Positions 1-5,179 of a DNA stretch of 9,968 bases are shown piece after piece (position 1 is the stretch's first letter; each line of letters starts with the position of its first letter). Under the pieces are notes generated by a model. That model saw nothing but the letters and a program-made list of their open reading frames with translations. It was not told the origin of the DNA and searched no databases. A program made the translations under genes and the position numbers. Origin of the DNA: JAUUZT01 sp964654015 (GTDB lineage Bacteria > Chloroflexota > Dehalococcoidia > GIF9 > AB-539-J10); NCBI GenBank assembly GCA_964654015.1, contig CAZZHQ010000091.1, positions 1 through 9,968 of the forward strand. The letters run 5' to 3'.

Positions 1-1
1 T

Positions 2-67
2 AAACTAATTGGCAACTTTCTGGCAACTATAGAACACAAAAAGATGGTGGAGCTGGGGTATCAATAG
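2..67 (+). CDS. C-terminal end of a clipped gene (unidentified)
   Basis: A reading frame enters from the left edge and stops at TAG (65-67). It gives about 21 residues that include LATIEHKKMVELGYQ. The composition (alternating hydrophobic and charged residues) is like a normal soluble protein tail, and a perfect hairpin begins at the stop codon. This is too short to assign a function, and an accidental open frame remains possible. Confidence 0.3.
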   Translation, partial: KLIGNFLATIEHKKMVELGYQ

Positions 68-84
68 GTAGAACTTTTTCTACC
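67..84. other. Perfect 7-bp hairpin after the left-edge reading frame
   Basis: GGTAGAA (67-73) pairs perfectly with TTCTACC (78-84) around a CTTT loop. It starts on the last base of the TAG that ends the left-edge frame, which would suit a transcript end. There is no T-run after it on the plus strand, so it is not a classical intrinsic terminator. Confidence 0.4.
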
Positions 85-133
85 ACGTTTGCCCTAGTTT
101 ACTAAATATGCTGGTTCAAGTCCAGTAATGTGG
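83..133 (+). other. tRNA-like remnant: acceptor stem plus T-arm, middle missing
   Basis: GCTGG (110-114) and CCAGT (122-126) form a T-stem with one G-T pair. It encloses TTCAAGT, which fits the T-loop consensus TTCRANY. AATGTGG (127-133) follows directly and pairs over 7 bp, with one wobble, with CCACGTT (83-89). This is the correct geometry for a tRNA 3' half plus acceptor. Only 20 nt lie between CCACGTT and the T-arm, so there is no room for D and anticodon arms. It is a tRNA fragment, possibly left by an element that integrated at a tRNA 3' end, or a coincidence. Confidence 0.35.
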
Positions 134-202
134 GCCTTGGGGGACAGTTCCCGAACTTTTATTTGAGAAGAAGGAATTGATTCTGGCTTTGCAGAGGTTG
201 CT
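110..202. repeat. Repeat copy C (right-hand part)
   Basis: The GAACTTTTATTT at 153-164 and the DNA after it match GAACTTCTATTT at 3238-3249 and the DNA after it. By hand count 33 of 50 ungapped positions agree (153-202 against 3238-3287). Both copies have a T-loop-like motif (TTCAAGTCC at 115-123, TTCGAATCC at 3200-3208) a few tens of bases to the left, although the spacing differs. It lies just beyond the stop codon of the DUF4917 gene. Confidence 0.4.
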
Positions 203-210
203 TGTACAGG

Positions 211-1212
211 CTAGTGAATCCAACAACCTTTGCATTGAGAATCAAAAAAATAGAGATTAGATTCCCTCAAGTGGTGGGTCCTAGCAATTCTATCTTCAAT
301 ACTAACACAGTAAGATTCCCAGTTTGGGTTTTCAGTATGTACAGATATGGCAATATCGGGAATTCCTTCATGGTCAATAGCGTTGAATATATGTTCATCC
401 TGTTCACTTGCAGACCAGCCATAAATTACTAAAGAGCCCTTGATATCTGCGAGAGCAGAATCGTATACCGAGTTTAGATAATTACTACGTGTTATGGCAC
501 GGAACTTCTCAGTTGTAGTGCCTTCGCTAATAAATAATGGTATATAGTCCTTCTCTTTCCACTTGGATAGGATTGCCTCAAGCAGACAATCATCGATAGA
601 ACGACTCAGCTTCACTTCATCACCATATATGTCTGTTGCAAGGAATAGGTTACCGTGAGGGTAAAAAACAAGAGTCGAACCTGTCGCTGGTGGGTGCGGC
701 TTATATAGATAATCGAAGTCCTTCTCAAATTCTCCATGAACAAAACAGTCCTTGAACCACTGGCATTTTCCCTCTTCATTACCCACAAGGATTGACCAGT
801 ATACTAATAGGTCATAATTGAGACTCAAAACTGTTGTGAAGTTTGCGAGGAACTTCGCTATTGGGATTAGCAAGTGCTTAACGCTCGTATAGGCTGGGTG
901 AATGTCTCTTATTGTGCTTATGAGTGCATCTCTTAATTCGAAGTAATATTTTTTGGTTTTATAGTCCTCAATATTTAAGACTTCATTTACTTGGCTAGCT
1001 TCTAAAAGTAATTTCAATATATACTCGAAATTTGTCATCTTGTAATGTTCGAACATATTCAGAAGTTCGTCATTAAGCTTCCCACTTTCACAGACTTGCT
1101 CATATAGGGACCTGTAAGAAAGTCGACTATCGATAGCTATACTCGCACCATTCCCAAGTAGAAGGTTGTTCTTAAAGCGTTTCTTTAGCTTTGACCAATC
1201 GTCTAGCTTCAT
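211..1212 (-). CDS. SIR2-like protein of the DUF4917 type
   Basis: The 333 residues show the layout of a SIR2-type NAD-binding fold: LLLGNGAS at 17-24 as nucleotide-binding loop, FEYIL at 62-66, SLNYDLLVYW at 130-139 (the SIR2 TxNYD position), YPHGNL at 184-189 (candidate catalytic histidine H186), FISEG at 228-232, and YGWSASEQDEHI at 264-275. There is no signal peptide or membrane segment, so it should be cytoplasmic. SIR2-like proteins in defence islands often destroy NAD during phage infection; NADase activity here is inferred. The ATG at 1210-1212 has little Shine-Dalgarno signal. It overlaps the TGA of a decayed upstream frame as ATGA, so translational coupling may once have mattered. 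The family call is fairly secure from these motifs; the function is less so. Confidence 0.8.
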   Translation of the reverse strand: MKLDDWSKLKKRFKNNLLLGNGASIAIDSRLSYRSLYEQVCESGKLNDELLNMFEHYKMTNFEYILKLLLEASQVNEVLNIEDYKTKKYYFELRDALISTIRDIHPAYTSVKHLLIPIAKFLANFTTVLSLNYDLLVYWSILVGNEEGKCQWFKDCFVHGEFEKDFDYLYKPHPPATGSTLVFYPHGNLFLATDIYGDEVKLSRSIDDCLLEAILSKWKEKDYIPLFISEGTTTEKFRAITRSNYLNSVYDSALADIKGSLVIYGWSASEQDEHIFNAIDHEGIPDIAISVHTENPNWESYCVSIEDRIARTHHLRESNLYFFDSQCKGCWIH

Positions 1213-1460
1213 AAGATGATTCTATAGTCCGCCATAGCAGGTGTCAATGTCAGTATTACAGTTGGCAGGGAAAATAAAGGCCCACCAAAGGGGACGATAC
1301 CTAGAACCCTTCCGCTTGGGAGAGTCTTTTCAATAACCTTTCCGTGGTCACCGGCTGGAATAAAGTTGTGGAGAAAGCCATAACCATTACTCCGTCCGGA
1401 ACTACTCCTCAGCCTTCTGGATCTTCCTGGGGTTTGGCAGTTGTGGCAGAAATAGCGATT
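1209..1460 (-). pseudogene. Open reading-frame remnant just upstream of the DUF4917 gene
   Basis: The minus strand is open for 83 codons from after a TAG (1461-1463) to a TGA (1209-1211) that overlaps the ATG of the DUF4917 gene. It has no ATG except near its end and no ribosome binding site. It includes DHGKVIEKTLPSGRVLGIVP, and KVIEKTLP recurs in the same frame at the second repeat copy near 3150. The indel between the copies is 18 nt, a multiple of three, which favours a coding ancestry. Other frames are also partly open, including 65 codons on the plus strand, so this may simply be non-coding repeat DNA. No family was recognised. Confidence 0.25.
1293..1341. repeat. Repeat copy A (left-hand part)
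   Basis: This lies in the 369-base gap between the DUF4917 gene and the 434-residue gene. GACGATACCTAGAAC (1293-1307) and a 24-base block (1318-1341, starting GGGAGAGTC and ending AACCTTT) are both identical to blocks at 3088-3102 and 3131-3154. They are in the same order and orientation. The space between the blocks is 10 nt here and 28 nt in copy B. Weaker similarity runs on to about 1370. The rest of the gap holds a reading-frame remnant and a hairpin near 1501-1530. Confidence 0.7.
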
Positions 1461-1500
1461 CTATCTCTGGCTAATGGAAGGAGAAAATCTAAATCTTAAA

Positions 1501-1530
1501 GGAAAGAGGCGCTTTCCCCCCACCTCTTTC
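1501..1530 (-). terminator. Candidate terminator of the 434-residue gene
   Basis: GAAAGAGG (1502-1509) pairs perfectly with CCTCTTTC (1523-1530). On the minus strand the stem is followed by the T-rich stretch CTTTAAGATTTAGATTTTCT. It sits 52 bases past the stop of the minus-strand gene that ends at 1582. The loop is 13 nt and the T-run is interrupted. A nested alternative stem, GGAAAG/CTTTCC (1501-1517), competes with it. Confidence 0.4.
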
Positions 1531-1581
1531 TTCAATACATTCTTTCCAGACTACATTATCGCGACTAAAAACGACCACATT

Positions 1582-2886
1582 TTAGTTAAATAGGGCATTT
1601 CTAAGACGCTTATATTCCGTCCTTATTCTTGAAAGGGTTTCTTTATCATCATTGACAATCCTGGAATTCCTTTCAGCTCGTTTTTCTTCTGTAGCAAATT
1701 CCGACCAAATATCCCAACATCCATTTTTCATAAAATATTCATTTATATTAATATCCGGAACAGAATGGACATATCCAGACTCACTATCGACTACTACAGC
1801 CTTAACGGGGTATATTTTTATTAGCTCACGAAGGTTTTTGTCAAAGCTCAAGAAAAATGGTATATAAAAATTCCCTGTCGGGTGAACTGCAAATAATTGC
1901 TCCAAAAAGCGGCAAGCGGCAAAATCCCATGCGATATTATCAATTTTCGTTAACAGACCATTGGGATTACATCCTTCATTGATTGAATTTAAGATCGGTA
2001 CGTTCGAACGGTCTTTGAAATATTCAAATGCAACTATAGTTTCCCTTTCCAGGAATACTATCCCTCGTTCCTGTACAAAATTTAAGAACTCTGTCAATTT
2101 ATTTTTTGCACTTTTGTTAGAGGAATACTGGACTCTAAGCATCGCCAGTAAATATAAAAGCCCCAGTCGTTGGTTTGGTAACAAATAGTCATTTGCAAGA
2201 AAACTGTATTCGGGAGAAGCATAAAAATTATATGCAAAAGCAATTGCTTTTGCCTCAGCCTCCTGGAGGCTTATATTAAACTTAAAATTGCGTGTACTGC
2301 TATAGCTCAGATCGTCAATGTTAATAAATAATTGGAGGTAGACCATATTTGATCTGAAATATTCGTTTAGTGAATTCCAAAATTCAATTGGAGTGAATGC
2401 TCCTTTATTTTTCATTCTCATAGCTACGGGGCGTGCTAATTTGATGTTTTCGACAAAGTAAAATAGGGGGTCAAAATTGAAACCATTTGCCAGAACATAA
2501 TCAAAAGTCTGTTGAATATCTCCGGATAACACTTGTATTGTGTTATTTTTAACAACCGTTTTTATATACGAGGCGAAATTGGTATCAAATGTCACGGTAT
2601 AATCTAAATCTCGATCGTGCGGCAATATTAATGGGCTATGATGAAAATAATATAAGTTAGGATTGCAAAGATAAGGCGTGAAATATTTCATCGTAAATAT
2701 ATTTGGAAAATTAAAGGGTGGTTTTAAATATGGCTCACTGGCTGGAAATGAAGCTACTATTCGAATTCCATGCAACCTGCTACTTAGATTTTGTTGTATG
2801 GAGTCTAATTGAACTTGGTTCTTAGTTAATCGCAAAGCTGCTGCCAGCTGTTTAAACTCAGGAGTATCAAAAAGTCTTAATGACAT
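1582..2886 (-). CDS. Unrecognised 434-residue protein, possible PIN-like nuclease
   Basis: No named family was recognised. Acidic residues fall in contexts typical of PIN-like nucleases: TVTFDTNF at 98-104 (D101, strand followed by DTN), SLQEAEAKA at 206-214 (E209/E211 in a helix), IAWDFAACRFLEQLF at 318-332 (D321), and FFLSFDKNL at 344-352 (D349 after a hydrophobic strand), then KAVVVD at 362-367. That order (first-strand Asp, helical Glu, two late Asp) is the basis for the suggestion, which is inference. About 90 N-terminal residues precede this region, and a charged, helical tail (395-430) follows. The protein lacks membrane segments. The ATG at 2886 has GGAG 8 nt upstream, which supports this start. 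Repeat copies lie on both sides, so it may be a mobile cassette gene with a defence role. Confidence 0.6.
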   Translation of the reverse strand: MSLRLFDTPEFKQLAAALRLTKNQVQLDSIQQNLSSRLHGIRIVASFPASEPYLKPPFNFPNIFTMKYFTPYLCNPNLYYFHHSPLILPHDRDLDYTVTFDTNFASYIKTVVKNNTIQVLSGDIQQTFDYVLANGFNFDPLFYFVENIKLARPVAMRMKNKGAFTPIEFWNSLNEYFRSNMVYLQLFINIDDLSYSSTRNFKFNISLQEAEAKAIAFAYNFYASPEYSFLANDYLLPNQRLGLLYLLAMLRVQYSSNKSAKNKLTEFLNFVQERGIVFLERETIVAFEYFKDRSNVPILNSINEGCNPNGLLTKIDNIAWDFAACRFLEQLFAVHPTGNFYIPFFLSFDKNLRELIKIYPVKAVVVDSESGYVHSVPDININEYFMKNGCWDIWSEFATEEKRAERNSRIVNDDKETLSRIRTEYKRLRNALFN

Positions 2887-2975
2887 TATCGTTACTCCAA
2901 CTTTTGATTACTGCATGCTCTTCTTATAAGGTTTTGTGGTCTATTTATTAATTTTGTTTCTCATACTATTTTCAA

Positions 2976-3004
2976 ATTATAAACAAAACAGCCTTCAGCA
3001 ACAA
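2976..3004 (-). promoter_or_regulatory. Candidate promoter of the 434-residue gene
   Basis: On the minus strand, TTGTTG (3004-2999) lies 17 nt before a perfect TATAAT (2981-2976). This gives a 5' untranslated region of roughly 80 nt before the ATG at 2886. The -35 box matches consensus only in its TTG, so the call rests mainly on the -10 box and spacing. The rest of the 468-base gap (2887-3354) holds repeat copy B and the promoter region of the EVE gene. Confidence 0.4.
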
Positions 3005-3087
3005 TGTCTTTTGACCGAGCCATCTAGCGTCTTTCCAAGTTAAGCAACTTTTTAAGCACATTTTGTATACATTATTCCACTTAAGGA

Positions 3088-3154
3088 GACGATACCTAGA
3101 ACTCACCGACATTCCAAGCATGACTGGTCAGGGAGAGTCTTTTCAATAACCTTT
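3088..3154. repeat. Repeat copy B, left-hand part
   Basis: GACGATACCTAGAAC (3088-3102) and the 24-base block at 3131-3154 are identical to copy A, with 28 nt between them. On the minus strand the same blocks fall inside a 43-codon ATG frame (3234-3103) containing GGYVIPDCAGQAKVIEKTLP. In a second frame they give RLLKRLS followed by the same TAG stop in both copies. Which frame, if any, was ever translated cannot be settled here. Confidence 0.65.
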
Positions 3155-3196
3155 GCTTGGCCAGCACAGTCTGGGATAACATAACCGCCGACTCTC

Positions 3197-3287
3197 GAGT
3201 TCGAATCCAATACGGTAACCCACATTGGAAACATTCTGAACTTCTATTTAATAAGAAAGACCTATTTCCTCTTTTGCGGTAGCTTCT
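3197..3287. repeat. Repeat copy B, right-hand part with T-arm-like motif
   Basis: GAGTTCGAATCC (3197-3208) looks like the T-arm of a tRNA, but the flanking stem bases do not pair, so it is not a working tRNA. From 3238 the DNA matches copy C (153-202) at about two thirds of positions. Copy B is the only one with both left and right parts, so it is probably closest to the full-length unit. Confidence 0.4.
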
Positions 3288-3288
3288 A

Positions 3289-3318
3289 TTTTTCTCAGTA
3301 AGAGATTCGGGCTATAAT
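3289..3318 (+). promoter_or_regulatory. Candidate promoter of the EVE-nuclease gene
   Basis: A perfect TATAAT (3313-3318) lies 37 nt before the ATG at 3355. The -35 region is a poor T-rich match (TTTTTC at 3289-3294, 18-nt spacer), which suggests an activated or weak promoter. A 12-bp palindrome begins 7 nt after the -10 box, where transcription would start. Confidence 0.45.
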
Positions 3319-3319
3319 A

Positions 3320-3341
3320 AATACTAGGTAATTACCTGATA
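3320..3341. promoter_or_regulatory. Operator-like palindrome, copy 1
   Basis: AGGTAATTACCT (3326-3337) is a perfect 12-bp palindrome placed over the expected transcription start of the EVE-nuclease gene. The 22-base stretch 3320-3341 agrees with 5048-5069, upstream of the 421-residue gene, at 18 of 22 positions. A dimeric repressor site is the simplest reading; the regulator is unknown. Confidence 0.5.
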
Positions 3342-3354
3342 TAAGAGGGGAGAA

Positions 3355-4326
3355 ATGAATAAATGGCTTATTGTACACAATTTGGAAGCCTTCAGCGAAA
3401 ATTCAAGGATGCTTGGTTTTGTCGGGAAGAATAATTTGGATGGTTCTCCCACTCTGGACAGCCAGGGAAATCCATTACCTACCGATGCAAAGGTACTTGA
3501 AATAAAACCAGGTGATGTGGTGGTCTATTATTGTCGCGGCGACTCAGTCATCAAGGGACTTTATGAAATTGTCCAGGCTTATTATGATAAAGAGACCAGA
3601 TGGCCCGAATCCCCGTTTCAATTTGAAATCAAACCAGTCATTGAACTTGATGAGCCTTATGACTTCAAACCACTGGTTGGGTCCCTCAGTTTGTTTAAGG
3701 ACCTTCCTGACCCACGGCGTTGGGGATTAAAGTTGCGGGGTCTATATAACGCTATAAAACTTCTTACTGAAGGGGACTACAATACAATTAAGGATGCGTT
3801 GACTGCTGCTGCAGAACAGAAAATTATAGTAGAAGAGGATGGGACTGGACTAGCAGGGTATAGGAAGCATTTACGTATACAGCACCAAATCGCAGAGTGG
3901 GGCATAAGAAACGGATTTAGGGTTCATGTGGCAACAAATGATAAGGGGAAGATAAAAGAAAATCTAGCAGAGATTCTAGATGACATACCTAAATTCCATA
4001 CCGATGATATTCTAGGGATAGCTAAAAGAATAGACGTGCTGTTCTTCGACAGCAAACGTAACATACTGACTCACGCATTTGAAGTTGAACATACCCCTAT
4101 CATTTATTCGGGATTGCTACGCCTTAATGATATAGCGGAAAGTTACCCTTCTGGCAGAGTCCAATTCATCATAGTTTCTGATGAATCCAACAGTGAAAGG
4201 TTCGATAACGAACTAATAAGACCTTCCTTTACTCTTCTACGAGAAAACAACTGTAGATTCGTGACCTATAAACAAGTCGAAGAAGAGTGGAAGCAACTTC
4301 AAAATAGGAAACCACCGCTATTCTGA
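3355..4326 (+). CDS. EVE-like reader fused to a PD-(D/E)XK-like nuclease domain
   Basis: Residues 1 to about 150 resemble an EVE/PUA-like domain: KWLIVHNLEAF at the start, IKPGDVVVYYCRGDSVIKGLYEIV at 50-73 (the EVE GD-V-FY-...-G-G pattern), and WGLKLRGL at 123-130. EVE domains bind modified DNA bases in a pocket. Residues 165-320 look like a restriction-type nuclease: an N-terminal helix (HLRIQHQIAEWGIRNGF, 172-188), RIDVLFF (D227), AFEVEHT (E243, E245), then LLRLNDI and RFVTYKQVEEEW. The ExK lysine is replaced, giving E-V-E, which I recall in related restriction-associated domains. The ATG has GGGGAG 4 nt upstream. The product is probably a cytoplasmic modification-dependent endonuclease, analogous to Type IV restriction; that function is inferred. 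Confidence 0.75.
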   Translation: MNKWLIVHNLEAFSENSRMLGFVGKNNLDGSPTLDSQGNPLPTDAKVLEIKPGDVVVYYCRGDSVIKGLYEIVQAYYDKETRWPESPFQFEIKPVIELDEPYDFKPLVGSLSLFKDLPDPRRWGLKLRGLYNAIKLLTEGDYNTIKDALTAAAEQKIIVEEDGTGLAGYRKHLRIQHQIAEWGIRNGFRVHVATNDKGKIKENLAEILDDIPKFHTDDILGIAKRIDVLFFDSKRNILTHAFEVEHTPIIYSGLLRLNDIAESYPSGRVQFIIVSDESNSERFDNELIRPSFTLLRENNCRFVTYKQVEEEWKQLQNRKPPLF

Positions 4327-4372
4327 CGTCCAGCCTAATCAAGTAATTTAGACGCTGTCAGACTCGACAAAT

Positions 4373-4448
4373 TTGGGAAATGACTTAATATGACTTTTTG
4401 ACACCCACTTCTGCTGCGGCTTAAAATCATATCAAATGTATTTCCCAA
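4373..4448. repeat. Large imperfect inverted repeat between the EVE genes
   Basis: TTGGGAAAT (4373-4381) is perfectly complementary to ATTTCCCAA (4440-4448). Inside it ATATGA (4388-4393) pairs with TCATAT (4427-4432), giving a 76-nt hairpin with a loop of about 33 nt. It could be a structured leader, a terminator without a T-run, or a small mobile-repeat remnant. Confidence 0.5.
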
Positions 4449-4474
4449 CTAGCAATGGTTTAGAAAAGAGAATT

Positions 4475-4554
4475 GAGAGCCAATTGCCTACTATGAGCAG
4501 ATTCTTGAAGGAATATTTGTGTTGGTGTAAGATGATTGCAATTGGCTGGTTCTC
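4475..4554. repeat. Second long-range inverted repeat, upstream of the small EVE gene
   Basis: GCCAATTGC (4479-4487) is complementary to GCAATTGGC (4538-4546), and GAGA (4475-4478) to TCTC (4551-4554) across a TGGT bulge. It ends 29 nt before the AGGAGGT ribosome binding site of the gene at 4597, so it may affect that gene's expression. The rest of the gap 4327-4596 holds nothing else I can support. Confidence 0.45.
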
Positions 4555-4596
4555 ACTGTGCTTGACTGCTAATATCAGCTAATAGGAGGTAGCATT

Positions 4597-5013
4597 ATGG
4601 CATTCTGGCTGGCTATTGGACCTATTGAGAATTGGGAATACGGGCTTGAACAGGGTGGAGTCTGGGGCGTTAGGGAGCGATACCAGAAAGCTTGGGATCG
4701 CGTGAAACAGAATGACGTGCTTTTCTTTTATGCTATGAGGCCGGTCAAAGGTATAGTTGGCTACGGCACCATAAGATCAAAGGAACGAGAGTCAAAATCA
4801 TTTTGGCCAGAAGAGAGAAAAGAGGGGATAACCCTCTGGCCGCTTCACCTTCGTATTGAAGTTGACTTTTGCCTTCCTCGTGATAAATGGGAAATGAACA
4901 GAATCTCTTTACCCTCTCTCTCTCAAGGTATAACTATCCAGCGTGCCTTGCAAGAATTAAGAGAGGGCGTAGCGCAGGACTTACTTGGGCAGTTCTCACA
5001 CATTAAGCGCTAA
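4597..5013 (+). CDS. Stand-alone EVE domain protein
   Basis: A single 138-residue EVE/PUA-like domain: FWLAIGPIENWEYGLEQGGV at 3-22 supplies aromatic residues of the expected pocket. It is followed by WGVRERYQKAWDRV (23-36), the core KQNDVLFFYAMRPVKGIVGYG (37-57) and WPEE...LWPLHLRIEV (70-90). EVE domains flip out and hold modified bases such as methylated or hydroxymethylated cytosine. With no catalytic domain of its own, it probably acts as a specificity subunit for a neighbouring nuclease; that partnership is inferred from gene order. AGGAGGT (4584-4590) lies 6 nt before the ATG, a very strong ribosome binding site. It is 270 nt after the EVE-nuclease gene and 166 nt before the 421-residue gene. 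Confidence 0.85.
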   Translation: MAFWLAIGPIENWEYGLEQGGVWGVRERYQKAWDRVKQNDVLFFYAMRPVKGIVGYGTIRSKERESKSFWPEERKEGITLWPLHLRIEVDFCLPRDKWEMNRISLPSLSQGITIQRALQELREGVAQDLLGQFSHIKR

Positions 5014-5028
5014 AGATGCCGGTTCGTG

Positions 5029-5052
5029 CTATTCATCACTAACAATGAATAG
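5029..5052. repeat. Perfect 8-bp hairpin after the small EVE gene
   Basis: CTATTCAT (5029-5036) pairs with ATGAATAG (5045-5052) around CACTAACA. It lies 16 nt after the stop codon, has no T-run, and its right arm touches the second operator-like motif. A second short dyad, ATCACC/GGTGAT (5059-5064 and 5075-5080), follows. The function may be regulatory rather than termination. Confidence 0.45.
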
Positions 5053-5069
5053 AAGGTAATCACCTGAAA
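5048..5069. promoter_or_regulatory. Operator-like palindrome, copy 2
   Basis: AGGTAATCACCTGA (5054-5067) differs from the copy-1 motif AGGTAATTACCTGA by one base; 18 of 22 flanking positions agree with 3320-3341. It is 110 nt upstream of the ATG at 5180. No convincing -10/-35 pair was found next to it. Confidence 0.45.
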
Positions 5070-5179
5070 AACATGGTGATGTTGCTCGGGTCTTCGAGTC
5101 GGTCACGAATAATAAATAGATTTAACTGACAGCCTAAGGGTGAAGAACGACGGGTACGTAGAGAAACAAACAGGTAAAG

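Noticed and set aside
1305..1500. A 65-codon plus-strand frame containing PSGTTPQPSGSSWGLAVVAE and a basic tail, like a cell-surface anchor.
   Set aside because: It has no good start, reads against the flanking genes, and runs through repeat copy A, where the minus-strand frames show better agreement between copies.
3131..3215. A possible tRNA gene in repeat copy B, suggested by GAGTTCGAATCC.
   Set aside because: The bases on either side of the T-loop do not pair, and no acceptor stem or anticodon arm could be drawn.
3103..3234. A 43-codon minus-strand ORF starting MFPMWVTVLDSN.
   Set aside because: Shine-Dalgarno signal is weak and it lies entirely inside repeat copy B. It is kept as part of the repeat finding rather than as a gene.
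4493..4582. A 29-codon plus-strand ORF (MSRFLKEYLCWCKMIAIGWF...) ending just before the ribosome site of the small EVE gene.
   Set aside because: No ribosome binding site precedes it, it lies across the arm of an inverted repeat, and its composition does not separate it from chance.
5080..5115. A possible promoter for the 421-residue gene (TTGCTC with AATAAT or TAATAA).
   Set aside because: The spacing is 20-22 nt and neither box is close to consensus.
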